NCBI GenBank assembly: GCA_027575805.1
Contig: JANBPU010000014.1
Location: 62,001-126,000 of the forward strand
DNA length: 64,000 nt
From: Mycoemilia scoparia
Lineage: Eukaryota > Kickxellomycota > Kickxellomycetes > Kickxellales > Kickxellaceae
Direction of reading: 5' to 3'
This document shows, piece by piece, positions 31,363 through 43,422 of this stretch. The translations under genes and the position numbers were made by a program. Position 1 is the first letter of the stretch, and each line of letters begins with the position of its first letter. The notes under the pieces are model-generated. The model made no database searches, was not told the DNA's origin, and worked only from the letters and a program-made list of their open reading frames with translations.

Positions 31363-32704
31363 ATGACCAGCAAAAGCTACTCAATATCAACCCAGGCCTA
31401 TGCCAAAGCCATAATGCACTGCGCAAAGTATCCATCATCAACAGTCCATGGCATACTGCTTACCGATCCCAAATCTAGCCCGATAAGAGTGGTCGATGCT
31501 GTTCCAGTTGCCCACCTCTGGACCGACCTCACTCCTATATTTGAGGTCGCCTTGCAACAGGTATGTTTTATTGCTAGAACCAAGCACATTCTGGCCCAAT
31601 CGCTGCCAAGTACTCAATGCGCTACCGGGATTATTCCTTTGGGTCAATGGATCGACATTTGGGAATTTCCACAATATATATATACATATATAATGTGCTA
31701 TGCGTATATATGGACATCTCACCCCTCCTTCTCGCTGCATTCATATTATGCGGGATTTTATTCTCCATGAGGCTGCATTCTCATTCTCTCAGTCTTTCCA
31801 TAATTACACACGCACATTGCTTTTCAGGCCAATATTCTTCGAACTTTAGGGATATTTGATGTTCTAAGAGCGCACAGCATATATGAATTCCCGTCTAATT
31901 TTGCGCACAACCCTTAATATGCATATGCCCTTGTAGGTTCAAATTTACGCCGAGTCGAAAAATCTAAAAGTGGGAGGCTATTACGTAGCTTATGAGAATG
32001 TAAAACACAATGTGTTGTCGCCATCAGGAAAGGTGTTTGCTGATACAGTCTTGAAGCTAAACCCTGATTCTCTGGCTCTTGTGGTAGGTGATACTATGTT
32101 GATGTGATGGCTACTTTCTTGTATTACATGGAAAACCTGGTAGACATTGTACCAGAAATTTCAACTTAATATTTTCATCAGCACCATGTAAGTAACCCCC
32201 CTCCCATTGTCCTAAAAACATACATCTCTAGATCGACAATGAGCTTTTAAGCCCTGAAAATACTTCTACGCCAGCAACAATTGTAAGTTATTGGCTCATA
32301 GTATAAAGCTACTCAAGATTTAAATGCCGCATCTGCAAATGGCGTGCTTGCTGTTAATTCTGACTTACATATCTAACCACGTGTCTGTGTATATACGCAC
32401 ATACATGTACATCGTTTTTATTTGATGATAATGATGTTAACAGGCCTTTGCATCTAATGGAAACGGTGGTGGTTCAAGCGCATGGGAGAAAATCCAGGTA
32501 TTTTCTCTGGATGCCGAAGAGAGTGGTAAGAATTCCAAACAGAGTTACGTTACTCTTGAAAACAAGCATGTACTGGCAAAAACTGCCAATCTTCTGCAGG
32601 AACATAGTCAAGAGTTACTGGGCGACTTTGACTCACATCTTGAGTCACCCTCAGTAGATTGGCTACAAAACACCACCATATCAGAAAAAATCAATGTCGC
32701 CTGA
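31363..32704 (+). CDS. EMC8: ER membrane protein complex subunit 8 (EMC8)
   Basis: Four exons: 31363-31560, 31937-32083, 32232-32282, 32444-32704; 218 residues, near the usual length of about 210. The MPN-like fold is recognisable: Y-x-K-A-I-M-H-C-A-K-Y-P ... V-H-G-I-L-L, then D-A-V-P-V-A-H-L-W-T-D-L-T-P-I-F-E-V-A-L-Q-Q-V, Y-A-E-S ... G-G-Y-Y-V-A-Y-E-N, and the C-terminal W-E-K half with a helical end. The catalytic JAMM residues of true MPN+ proteases are absent, as expected. EMC8 is a cytosolic subunit of the EMC insertase, which places tail-anchored and multi-spanning proteins in the ER membrane. Intron 1 is long (376 bp). Confidence 0.92.
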
Positions 32705-33403
32705 TTTTTTACTACCAGTGTAATATTCTACGCTCTTCCACACTTTTTGTATGTGGTCAAGTTTCTCTATTGATCAGTCATACAGTGGCTGTGGGGGGTG
32801 GGTCCCAGCAAAATAATTTATAAAATATTATTCATAATAAATATTGGTCATGGGAAAATGAGGGATATGTTTATTAAGGGAAAAGTTGTGACCATTACTA
32901 CTCCCATTTCTATCTAAAGCTCGGTACAGTAAATAATAATGTGCTGTTATGCTATAAAGATTTTATTTACAGAAATAAACATTGCTTTATTAAAAAATGA
33001 AAAATGTAAGCCATGAAAAGCTAGTTGCTTATATAAGGTTAATCACAGAGCATAGACATAATATGTCTGGAGGGTATGGTATGCATAGGGATTGGTGGAT
33101 ACTCTGTGAGGTAAGCAAAAGTAGATAAAAGTATCCAGAAATAAAGAATAATAAGTAAAGTAAGAGTAATAGAATAATAATAATAATCAGAGTGAGGTAG
33201 TTGCTATATGTGATATCACAATATGGTTTTCACACCCTCGTTTTTCCCATTGCCAATATTTGCTGCGATTAAGTTTTGCAATCTTTTAAAGTTGTTTTTC
33301 AAAATTATAGTGTATTATGTAGGGTCCAACTCACAGCCAACGTGTGGCCGATCAGTGGTGAAATTCTACCGTATACCGAAAGTAATAAAAACAGTCTGAG
33401 GGT
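32705..33403. other. Intergenic, converging genes
   Basis: About 700 bp of AT-rich sequence with ATA/AATAATAAT runs near 33155-33190. No gene or family 1-3 repeat is seen. Confidence 0.4.
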
Positions 33404-36400
33404 CTATAGTGGTATAGATTTTGCCTGTAGGCGGGATCTCCTGATCGCCTCTTTTCTAGCATATCGTGGAATGGCTGCACCAGTGATACAGGCTGCTAAA
33501 AGAAATCCCCCGCTAAACCATCCAAGATATTCAAAGTGTCGCCTTTCAGGATGATGCATGTCTTTTCTGTACAATATGTCGCCAACAAATAGGCTGAGCA
33601 CAACAGCTGGTATTGAGAGGAAAAATACAAATCCCAACAAAATGATCCCCCGAGTTATTCCAAATAAACGAATAAGCGCAACGGGAACTATGCAGTAGAA
33701 CATTCCAATCAGCAACCCATATAAAATAGAGTAGGCTAGAAGAGATGCGTAGTTTTTGGCCAGTATCCAGATGGTCATGGTAAACAGCCCGCAAAGGAAT
33801 GTCGTCAAGGCTGGAATGTATTTATAGCTCCATTTGAATTTCTCTGTAACAAAGCCTGCAAAGATGACTCCTGCCGCACTCGCTCCATTTATGAAGAGTA
33901 TCAGGTTGTTGGCTTGTTTGGTCGTTGCGCCGAGATGGGTGGCATATGCTACAATAGTTATATTTAAAAAGGGTTCGCAAATAGACCATTATTAGTACCA
34001 TTGTTGGGTTTATATTGGCGTAGATTTTCCGTATATTATAGTAACTTCTATATTCATGTTCTATGAGTATGGAGAAAGTGGCTTTGGGCACAACGTGGCC
34101 AGCACATGAATTCAATTGGATGATGTATTTGATTACTATACCCACCTGGAAGGTAGCTTTGTTGAGCGCTTGCACTCACTATGAGGAAAAAATGCGTGAG
34201 GAGGGTTACCAAGAACGACATTCTCTTTAATGGCTGCAACACCGAGTGTAGATATACTCGGTGTCCATTAGGTAATAATAGCCGCAGTGTGCCAACTAGG
34301 CATAGTTGCATTACAGTCACAAATACACCGACTGCAATTACGATTAAAGCTTGAACACGAAGCATGTAGCGGATGTTGTGGTGCTGGATCATTGCTCTAT
34401 AGGCCAAGCCCATCAATGCTGCCCCCAAGCCCATTCCTGACATAACCAAGCCCAAGTAAAAGCTACGGTGTTGGCGGGTGACCATGTAAGACAATTGATA
34501 GGTGCTAAACAGCAGGACACCAGAGCCCATGCCCACAACCAAGGCCTGTGTGATGAAGAGCTGCCACCAATATCTGGTAAACGAGGACATTAGCAGCCCC
34601 AACGCAACAAGGCTAGTCCCAATAATATGACAGAGGGGAAACCCAAAGTAGTGGCTGGCATAGACAGATATCGGCGCAAAAAAGTAGCACACGGCCGTAG
34701 TCATGACAGGAAGAAGGCAGGTCAGGAGGTTGGGATGCGGGAAAAAGCTTCCAGGCAAGTAGCTTGACGATAGGCGCCCATGTTCGGTATAGTAAACGCT
34801 GTGAAGAGGGTAAATGATCAGGCCACCCCAGGGACTGAGGCCAACAAACTGAATAATAAAACCGCTGAGCAGAGCTACCACCCATCCTTTTTCTCCTAAT
34901 AGATAGTATTTGGTATAACGTTTTGATGAGTTGTCATATTTGCTTGTTTTGGCTTCCTTGCTATCATATGAATAATAGCTGAGGCGTCGGGGATTACTCA
35001 CCAATGTGCTCAATGATACGTTTGTTGGTGACATTTCTAGCCGACGTCTGTCGCCATATTCTCTGTACCATTGCGCCTCTTCTTTAGTCATTTTTTCCCA
35101 TGATTTTTTTGCATCCCTGCTTGTTGGCTCCAGTCCCCAGGGAATAGATGACATCTTTCTGCTGTAGCTATTGTTTCTGCTGTAGTTTATATCGCCAGTC
35201 CCTTGGCCTTGGTCCAGTTGAGGGTTGTGGATGTTGTAGAGAGCACTGGATGCCTGTACATTTCCGGATGTAGTCATGATTGGTTGTCCATAATCTTTGC
35301 TTGGTGCCTTAAATATCGCCATCTTGCTTGATTTTGGGTGGCCCTTTGCAGCAGTCGGAGGAATTGCTGGAAGGCTTTCTCTCCTTAGGCTATCTGTCCG
35401 CTTTGCTTCAAGAGTTTGCATCTCTGAGCCCTCTCTTTGAACAGGGGGGTTGGGATGGAACAATGTAAAGCGTCGACCGGGTTCTCCAGGACTGCTTGCT
35501 TTACCGCTGCCAAGCGTATTCATTCCAATGTCTTGGTCGCTGAACAATGATTTGCGTGCTACATCCAGTCTATTTGGCGTGTATCTTTCAAGGTCTGATA
35601 TTCCAGACTTTATAGACTGTGCGATATTCTGGTCGTCGCTCTTGCGTGCATAGTCCGAGGCCGAAGAGAAATGTGCGGACGTTCTTTTGCTGTTACTAGG
35701 GAAAACATCTCCTTCCTCCACTTCTTGCTTATATCTTGGGTTCAACGTTCCAAGGCTGACCCTGGATGGATCTATGCCCTTGACTCTATTGGCGCTCGGC
35801 CGGGACCAACTGTCTTCATCATCTCTTTCAAGGCGTGGAATGTCTCCTTCGGTAAGAAATATTGGGGTTTGTATTATTTTAGTAATCCGTCTGCTTCGTT
35901 TTCTCATACTATCATCGGAGCTATAACGTGGTTGAAATCCAAACTCCCTTTCCTGACCATAGCTCTGTCTGGGTTCGTACACTTCATCCGAATCTGATAT
36001 CCTTGCTGAGTTGACCAGATTTACCAACGAATACTCGCCACTATCAGCTCTGGGTGCTCTGGTAGGTTCTTCCTGAGCCTCTTGTTCATCGACTACTGGT
36101 GATGGTTGCCTTAACCACTCTTCATACCTCAAGCGGGTATCAGTTGGAGGAGTGGTCCGAAGAAGACCCCCAGAAACTACTGGGTACCTTGCATAGCTGC
36201 TATGTCTTTTGCTAGACTTATCCTTTTGATCAGTTGTTTGACTGGAGCTTGGCTCATCAGAGCTCTTCTCCAAGGCCTTTTCGAGCCTTTCTTTATCGGT
36301 GGTCGACCTCCGCCTTCTCACAGAAATGGAGATGCTGGGTATACGGTCGGCTATACGCCTGCTCAGAGAGAGTCGACTTGAGCTTTTTTTCAGAGGAGCT

Positions 36401-36540
36401 CCTCCCTGTCCTTCCTCCATCTTCAGTCTGTCAACAACATCTTCGGTCTTTTGTGACACTTCTCCTAAACTAAAATTAGAGGGAACATCGCTTTTTCGCT
36501 TATCATATTCCTCAAGGCCTTTGCCTCCTCTTGAGTCCAT
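33404..36540 (-). CDS. Monocarboxylate-type (Mch-like) MFS transporter with long N-terminal tail
   Basis: Two exons: 36540-34146 and 33948-33404; 979 residues. The first 560 or so residues are hydrophilic, Ser/Arg/Asp-rich and probably disordered. A 12-helix major facilitator domain starts at G-W-V-V-A-L-L-S-G-F, includes the motif G-V-L-L-F-S-T-Y-Q-L-S-Y and continues across the splice junction (Y-L-P|A-Y-A-T-H-L-G-A). The second exon adds A-N-N-L-I-L-F-I-N-G-A-S-A-A-G and the last helices, ending in a basic tail. The pattern resembles fungal Mch/SLC16-like permeases; the substrate cannot be read. The tail of over 500 residues is far longer than in yeast Mch proteins (tens to low hundreds) and is rich in Ser-Arg clusters that could be phosphorylated. 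ATG 36540 was preferred for its context; ATG 36594 is also possible. Confidence 0.85.
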
Positions 36541-37520
36541 GTTATACAGTAGTTTTAAAGCAGCAAATTCGGTATGGTGTGGATACAAAATCATGAAAGA
36601 GGTGGACCCAGATGTGTAACCCAGACTGTATAGACACGGAAATATCCAAGTAGGCGTGGCAACATCTTCCTGTTGTGCATGAGAAATTTCGGAAATGAAA
36701 ATTTAATGAGGTAAGTTGGATAATCTTAATTTTGATATTCCAACGATTTGCCTACAAATCACAACTCCAAGCGATCATTTTATGACGTCGACTCTTGATT
36801 CCAAGTCTAGATCGCTGCTACATCTGAGGCAGCTTAGTGACAGTGGAGATTATTGCCGCTCAAACACAAGCTATTATCCACGCTGAAAACATATGGCGAG
36901 CTATAAGTAGAAAGGCCTTGCTTCAAAAGATACTTTGACAAGATAATTTTCAGAGATCCAAAATGTTAAAAATGTATTGCCAGCAGCTCCGAAATGGTCA
37001 AATTTCACTTATAGTCTAATAGGAGTTGGTATTACTTGTTTCTCCACCAATAAAGGTGAATTTAGTTACACTATACTACGCGCTATAAAACTGACTAAAA
37101 AGCCCCAATTATACCTAGTAAAGTATTATATACATTTTCATACTGAGTAGTCGACCTCGATTGCATTAAATCAAAATCCATAATGTTAGTAAAGTAAGAG
37201 TAGGATAGGGCACCACTTGCGTAAGTAAACCATAGTTGTCACTCAAGGCAAGTATTGAAAAATCATGGCTTTAAAGCTATTGGTGGAGAGATTACATTTA
37301 AAACACACACACACAGACATTTATATAAATATATTTATACGGTCTTATTAATGAGCTATTATTTTTAAAGAGTACCTTTTGGTGGCCAATGATTATAGGG
37401 GCAGCATTCACAGCCAAATGAGTGACTAACCCTTCAAAAATAACCTCCCATATGGTGATTAAAACAAGCAAGGAATGATTCAAAATATATAGATTGAAAT
37501 GAGAACACGAGGCATATCGC
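36541..37520. other. Intergenic with one family 1 element
   Basis: About 980 bp between two minus-strand genes. It contains the family 1 element at about 37354-37449; otherwise no gene is seen. Confidence 0.4.
37354..37449 (+). mobile_element. Family 1 MITE-like element, subtype B, diverged
   Basis: It reads GAGCTATTATTTTTAAAGAG at the left, carries the subtype B core (CCTTTTGGTGGCCAATGATTATAGGGGC and CAGCCAAATGAGTGAC) and ends CCCTTCAAAAATAACCTCCC. The left boundary is approximate and no clean target duplication is seen. Confidence 0.65.
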
Positions 37521-39275
37521 TCAGCTTGCGGTTGTTGCATCTTGACTGACATTTTCGATACTTCGACCACGCGTTTCAGGGAGATAAAAATACACGATTA
37601 TTCCTATCAAAATTAGGGATACAATAAAAATACCAAATACCCAGCTGCCAATGGCATGCTGCAAAGGAAGGAACCCGATAGCAATGAGAAAAGCGCCAAA
37701 CCAATTTGCCATAAGTGAGTATGAGCTTGCCGCGCCCACTGCAGCAGTGCTGAATAGTTCAGTGTTCAAAAGGAAAGGAAGGGGGCCAAGTCCGGGAGCA
37801 AAGAACGCAACAACCAAGTACATCGATAAGGCAGAGAGCACATGAAATTCATTGATTATGCTGAACGAGAATATACACTGAGATGCACACACACCAACTA
37901 TCGAGGAAAGAAGCAAGGTGCGGCGGTTCATGCTGTCGACTACGGCATTTCCGATAAATGTAAATATTATGTTGCAGATTCCCAAAAGGATAGTAAGGAT
38001 GTTGGCAGTGGACGAGCTGAAAGCTTGAGACAGCACTGAAGAAGAATAGAAAAATATCATGTTGATGCCCGAAAGCTGCACGCCTAGTTGCAGAGTGATG
38101 ATAAAGACAAGAGGTATACGGTGCTCCGGATGCTTCCAGATGTCCAAAACGCCAAGATGACGATTCCTAATATCAGATACATGCCCACTGCTGTTGGCAT
38201 CAGCAGGCATTACTTCAGCTACAGATGATTTGCCCCATTGAGATATCTCAGCATCGATGCTAGGGCTTAAACGTAGCTTGGCCAAAGCAAGTCTGGCCTC
38301 AAGTATATATCCATTAGAAGCAAGATATTTGGGACTTTCAACTACAAAAAGAAGCATCAATGTTTGCAGTACTGATATAAAGGCACCCATTCCAACAACC
38401 AGACGCCAGTATGGCTGAGAATTGAAAAGGTATCCAAGTCCCTGGGCGACCAAAATACCGATCACAATAGAGGTTTGGTTCAGCATGTTCATAGATCCAC
38501 GGCGCCTTATTGTGGCAATTTCAGATAGATACATCGGAGCCAAAACGATAGATATTGCACAGCTGATACCGGAGATCAGTCGGCCAGCCATCAGCATGGT
38601 GGGAGTCATAGCTAAGCCTTCACATAGGGACCCAATGGTAAGCCCCACGTTGTTCCATCTTAACCCGCCAAGTCTTCCAAATTTGTTTGCAACATGACCA
38701 CTGATCAAAGATCCGATTATACCACCTATCGCGAACATGGACGTAGAAAGTCCAAATGTAGCATCAGACATTGGAAGACAGTACGGGAGCAGCCGAGTGT
38801 TGCTCAGCGCTTCATCAGCACTAGAACTAGCACCATCTTGGCACACAGAAATGGCCTTTTGGATGCTATTTAGTTCGGCGATCTTGTATCCGTATTGAAA
38901 AGGCGAGAGGATTATAAACAATGCGCAAAGGAAGCAATAGAAGCTTTGCTTGGCATCGTTTTTATCAACACCGCCATCCTCGCCGCCGTCTGATCCAGAG
39001 CCTTGTTGTTGTTGACCATGTCTTCTGTGCAGATTTGCAGTGTTGGCAGTATTGGAGTAAGAAAGATCCTCAGGATAGCTGCCGTCGCCAGCTGCTGCTG
39101 CAGCTGCATGGGGCACAACATCATTAGATTCGTTGCTATCATGCAACAGACGATCACTCTGTTTCAAGGCCTCAGCTTCGGCTTTCAATCTTTCGCTCTC
39201 TTGGCGCTTCATTGCTTTCTTTATAAGTACCTGCTTGGCCGAAGTTCTGAGCCCTGGAGGGAGCTCACTGTGCAA
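37521..39275 (-). CDS. MFS sugar transporter (hexose-transporter family)
   Basis: A single exon of 584 residues. A cytosolic N-terminus of about 110 residues (charged, Ala/Gln/His patches) precedes 12 membrane helices. Sugar-porter motifs are visible: S-P-F-Q-Y-G-Y in helix 1, G-x-x-x-N-K-F-G-R, G-R-L-I-S-G-I-S-C-A-I-S ... P-M-Y-L-S-E-I, the post-helix-6 V-E-S-P-K-Y-L (usually PESPR-x-L), Q-L-S-G-I-N in helix 7, N-R-R-T in the second half and P-E-T-R-G-R-S at the end. It probably imports glucose or a related hexose across the plasma membrane. A glucose-type Q-L-x-G-I-N is kept, but some signature positions vary, so the substrate is uncertain. It follows the Mch-like transporter gene in the same orientation, without homology to it. 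Confidence 0.9.
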   Translation of the reverse strand: MHSELPPGLRTSAKQVLIKKAMKRQESERLKAEAEALKQSDRLLHDSNESNDVVPHAAAAAAGDGSYPEDLSYSNTANTANLHRRHGQQQQGSGSDGGEDGGVDKNDAKQSFYCFLCALFIILSPFQYGYKIAELNSIQKAISVCQDGASSSADEALSNTRLLPYCLPMSDATFGLSTSMFAIGGIIGSLISGHVANKFGRLGGLRWNNVGLTIGSLCEGLAMTPTMLMAGRLISGISCAISIVLAPMYLSEIATIRRRGSMNMLNQTSIVIGILVAQGLGYLFNSQPYWRLVVGMGAFISVLQTLMLLFVVESPKYLASNGYILEARLALAKLRLSPSIDAEISQWGKSSVAEVMPADANSSGHVSDIRNRHLGVLDIWKHPEHRIPLVFIITLQLGVQLSGINMIFFYSSSVLSQAFSSSTANILTILLGICNIIFTFIGNAVVDSMNRRTLLLSSIVGVCASQCIFSFSIINEFHVLSALSMYLVVAFFAPGLGPLPFLLNTELFSTAAVGAASSYSLMANWFGAFLIAIGFLPLQHAIGSWVFGIFIVSLILIGIIVYFYLPETRGRSIENVSQDATTAS

Positions 39276-40303
39276 TACAAACGTGGAGTAGTATGTGGCG
39301 GTTATTGTGAGAGGCTGAATTCTATTCTGGTTTTGGGAATTGCGGAGCTAATATGTGGAAGCGTACGCAAATTGAACCAAGTACGCTCGCACAGGAGGGA
39401 TATCAATGGAAGGTTGGTAAGTACGAATGGGCGAAACCGATGACTTGGAAGCTAATTGTTGACAATTGCAGGCGAGAGGAAGTGATAAAGAAAATACAAG
39501 CAAAATAGGATTAAAGTAGATGGAGCATACAAGAATATCGATATAGCTAACGATGGTGATGGCAGGGGAAGCCGTATATATAAATAAATCAAGAAGCAAA
39601 GACGAGCAGTGGAGTTGGGCAAAATGCGTCAATTCATTGAAGCCAAAATGGAGAGGAGATCATAGCAGGGGCATTGCTCATGCCAAGCCCAGCACCATCC
39701 AGCCCTCCATTCTTTGGTTGCAAATTCTGGTTGTGGCAGCCTGCACACGCAAAGCATTGCATGGTTGGCCCTGAGCAGCCCTTCGATTAAAAAGGCTGAC
39801 ATGCATCAGACCAAAAGCAAAAGTATGTTTTGACAATCAAGAATGTCAGGTGTCTGTCTGCTACTACTAAACCAAACGGATGAACGTTAGGGTGCCACCG
39901 TGACCTCAGGGTGATGAATCCACTCAGAAGTGGACAACAATAGTTGCAAATCCCTGAGCCACCAGACGACCTTCAGCAGCAGGCCCAATTGATGTCAGAA
40001 TGACCACAGCCCCAGAATTCAGGGATCCCAGAACGCTGTTTGAGGAAGTCCAACAGACGTTCCGCATCGGCGCAAGCTGCACGGTGTCTTGGAATGATAA
40101 ACAACACCAAGCAGCCCTGCCAAGAAATGCTCATGGCTGTGGACAGACAGATAATGGGCCCAAAGTCTTTGATTGCTGACCTTATTTGGAAGTGTAGAAA
40201 ACATAGCCATTGTGTATTTTGAGTATCAAGCAAGACTCTATGTATAAACCAAAATGGAAGAAAAGAAATTTTGTAATGAAGTGGGGGTGCAGAGAGAGGG
40301 GGC
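39276..40303. other. Intergenic region upstream of the sugar transporter
   Basis: 1.0 kb with the sugar transporter promoter on one side and the Nop15 3' end on the other. Several ORFs overlap here on both strands without protein-like composition. Confidence 0.4.
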
Positions 40304-41670
40304 TTAAAACTTGGTGTGCTTTGGGTCAGGCGCCTTGAGTGCTTCCTATAGATGAGAGGGTATTCGCATACGTTTGTAGACAACAATTAGACACATGAGA
40401 GTCACTTTGCTTGGCCAATGTAAGGCAATAGGGAGCATTATTCACAAAATCATCCAACTTACATATCCCGGAAACTCGTAGTCTATTCCAAGTTCCTTGA
40501 GCTTGTCACGCTTGCGCTTCTCTTTGGCCAGCAGTTTTCCAACAGCCTTCTTGTGTTCTTCTGGGGTGCGCTTTTTGTTGTGTCTGAGCCTTTGGATCTT
40601 GTTCCATGGCACTACTTTGAACTTCGTGTTTGCCCCATTGAAGAGGGCTGGGTGCACCTTGTCTTCGGGTACCACCCTGCATTGCAGCAAGTGGTCAAAC
40701 AGCAAGTAGTTGTTCATTGTGTCGGCCACAATCTTTGCAACGTCCAAGCTCTGGAATTCAATGAAAGCATAGTGCTTTGGTTTCCCGGTCTATATACACA
40801 TCAAAGCATACATATCCCATTACCATTGGCAGTATTGGGAAACGTGGATATATTATCATAAACAAACAAATACCTTTTTATTTCTTGACAGTCTCAGTTT
40901 TGTGATCTTTCCAAATTGCTTGAAATAAGCCTTCATTTCTTTTTCGTAGAATCCGTGAGGAATGCGTCCAAGGTAAATGACGCCGCGCTTGGTGGACTAT
41001 ATATCAAAAATCATTTATCAGGCCATTATCATAATTGCAATTTCTAAATATCCCAGCTAGTTTTATCCGCAACGATTTATTTACCTTGTTATTAAGCCCC
41101 TTTAGTTTCGATTTGATGCGCTTGGATCCTTCGTCGTCTAATGGAACCACAGATTTGCCTGAGCTGAATGGGTTGCCTCCCTCATCTTCGTCAGATTCCG
41201 ACTCGCTGTCACTGGAGTTGACTCCAGCCATAAGCTCGGCCTCATTGACCTCAGTGTCATCGCCACTCTCTTCAGATTCATCGCCACCGCCTTGCGAGCC
41301 GTCGTCGTCGTCGTCGTCTGAGACAGCCGTTTCCGATGCATTCTCCCGCTGTTCTTCTTCGCTGGCAGACTCCAGCTCATCGGCTGAGCTTCCAGAAAGG
41401 CCATTATCATCATCAGAGCTATCTTCCGTGACAGGTCTTGGAAGCCTTGACTTTTTTGATGTGGCTGTGTGTTTTAGAAAGTAGAGATGATTAAAGAGCA
41501 TACATCAATATCAATTCCTGCTATTCGTTTATTTTTTGGCTTTGTTTTTATATTATTTATACATTCAATGGTGAAGGCAAACGTATATTTGAATGGGTCG
41601 ACTTACTTTTATCTGAAGCCGCACCCTTAATGCTTATATTGCTTATAGTCGTTGGTTTTGATTTTGGCAT
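40304..41670 (-). CDS. NOP15: Nop15/NIFK-type nucleolar RRM protein
   Basis: Five exons: 41670-41607, 41464-41085, 40996-40874, 40789-40463, 40345-40304; 311 residues. The N-terminal half is highly acidic (Asp/Glu/Ser) after a short basic start M-P-K-S-K-P. A single RRM begins G-V-I-Y-L-G-R-I-P-H-G-F (RNP2) and has K-H-Y-A-F-I-E-F (RNP1). After the RRM come the family-typical V-V-P-x-x-K-V-H-P-x-L-F and a basic helix, ending at G-I-D-Y-E-F-P-G-Y. A final 14-codon exon (EALKAPDPKHTKF) is inferred from a GTAAGT donor and a TATAG acceptor in phase; without it the frame reads on for only four more residues. Yeast Nop15 and human NIFK work in early 60S subunit assembly at the ITS2/5.8S region. It is divergent with RPF2. 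Confidence 0.88.
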
Positions 41671-42012
41671 CTTGTATATGTATTTTATGTTAAAAATAAG
41701 GACACAGTATCAAGGACAAAAGGCAAAATACACAAAGACACAACTCTGCTGCCAAACTTTTCACCACCATGCACTGCCATTTAGTGTGCAAGATCCAAAA
41801 AAAATTATAACCATTAGGCAATGATCACTAGACGTGGATCAGATCAACAAATCAGCCTTTGAAAAATATTCCTGTCAAAGCTGTGTTGCTTCAACAAAAA
41901 AATTAACTATAGCTTTTGTTTGACTTTACTCCTCTGGTGGATCTCGTTGTGTAGTCTGTAAAGCTCTATCTATTTAACTTGTCTTTAATCTTCAAAAACA
42001 TATCTATACATA
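41671..42012. promoter_or_regulatory. Shared divergent promoter of Nop15 and Rpf2
   Basis: 342 bp separate the two start codons of two 60S biogenesis genes. AT-rich stretches such as GATCCAAAAAAAATTATAA are present. No clear PAC motif is seen; poly-A/T tracts may act as nucleosome-free elements. Confidence 0.5.
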
Positions 42013-43359
42013 ATGCTCAGAGTAACGTGAGTACATATAAACACAATATTCAACTACAGCTATTTAGGGGCATGTCGCTTCTGAGATAAGTATTGCTAGC
42101 TCACAAAAACTTTGAAATTTAGGAAGCCAAGAAATGCTCGCTCCAAGAGAGCCATGAAAGAGCGTGAAGCCAAAGTTGTAGAAAACCCAAAAACGGCCAT
42201 ATTCATTCGAGGCAGCCAAACCAGCCAGGCTGTTCTTGATGCTATGCGTGACCTTGTAAGTAAAATAACCAAAGAAAATTGTTCAACCTCATCACTATCA
42301 GCCCAAATTGCCATTATCAGCAATATGGGTAATAATTTTTGAAGGACGAATGATTATAGGGGCACAATCACAGCCAAATGGATGTCCAGTTTTATTACTA
42401 GTAAACTTTCACCCTTCAAGAATTATTACCCATATGTTAAGACGGCATCATGATGTTGATCTGCCATTGAATTGCTTAACCGAAATCTAAACGAATCTTT
42501 AAAACCACTTTTTTACAAATAGTATTCACTAAAGAGAGCAAATGCAGTCAACTTTAACAAAAAGAATGCCATTCACCCATTTGATGACGAAACCACGCTA
42601 GAGTTCTTTTCCAGAAAGAACGACACCTCTTTATTTGCTGTTGCACTTCACTCAAAAAAGCGTCCAAACAACTTGATCTTGGGCCGAACATTTGACCACC
42701 AGGTCCTTGACATGATTGAGCTAGGAATAGAAAAAATAAAAACCATCAAAGAGTTTGGGACTAGGACTTGTGGTGTTGGCATAAAGCCACTGATGATCTT
42801 CAACGGCGAGGCATTCGGCCAGAATGAGGACCTAGAGAAACTGAAGAATGTCCTCCTGGACTTTTTCCATGGGGAGACGTCGGAGAAAATATCGCTAGAG
42901 GGGCTGGAGTATGTCATTTCGGTTACAGCCGGGCCACAAGAAGCAAACGGTAATGTCGGCAAGATCTATTTCCGCACATATCTTGTTAACAAAAAGAAGT
43001 CCGGAGTCAGACAGCCACGCATTGAGTTGGAGGAGATGGGTCCATCCATAGATTTTGCCCTTAGACGCACACGCCATGCCTCGGATGAGATGTGGAAACA
43101 GGCTACCCGCGTGCCCAAGGAGCTGCGCGTGAAGAAGGTCAAGAACATCTCATACGACGGTATGGGCGACAAGATGGGTAGAATCCACTTGGGTCGCCAA
43201 GATCTGGATAAGATTCAGACCCGCAAAGTCAAGGCACTCAAGAACAAGCGGCCCAGCGAAGACGATGGTGATGACCAATTTGGTAGCGCTTCTCAGGGCA
43301 GCTCAAAGGCTGCCAACCGCAAGAAGCTAAAGGAGGCTATCACCATTGATAATGTTTAG
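42013..43359 (+). CDS. RPF2: Ribosome production factor 2 (Rpf2), Brix domain
   Basis: Three exons: 42013-42026, 42123-42255, 42523-43359; 327 residues. The N-terminus K-P-R-N-A-R-S-K-R-A is the standard Rpf2 opening, followed by E-N-P-K-T-A-I-F-I-R-G and the Brix domain: H-P-F-D-D-E, F-F-S-R-K-N-D-T-S-L-F, H-S-K-K-R-P-N-N-L, G-R-T-F-D-H-Q-V-L-D-M-I-E-L, then G-T-R-T-C-G and G-L-E-Y-V-I-S-V-T-A-G. The C-terminus is basic (HLGRQDLDKIQTRKVKALK). Rpf2 with Rrs1 brings the 5S RNP into pre-60S particles in the nucleolus. The first coding exon is only 14 nt. Intron 2 (267 bp) contains a family 1 MITE-like element. Confidence 0.95.
42327..42431 (-). mobile_element. Family 1 MITE-like element (subtype A) inside RPF2 intron 2
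   Basis: 105 bp, left GGGTAATAATTTTTGAAGGA, right CACCCTTCAAGAATTATTAC plus CC, flanked by ATAT at 42323-42326 and 42432-42435. It makes up 40 percent of the intron, leaving donor, branch region and acceptor intact. Confidence 0.85.
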
Positions 43360-43422
43360 ATATTTCTACTTTTTTGCACTGATACTCATTTTAAAAAGAA
43401 AACTAAATATAAATCTACACAT

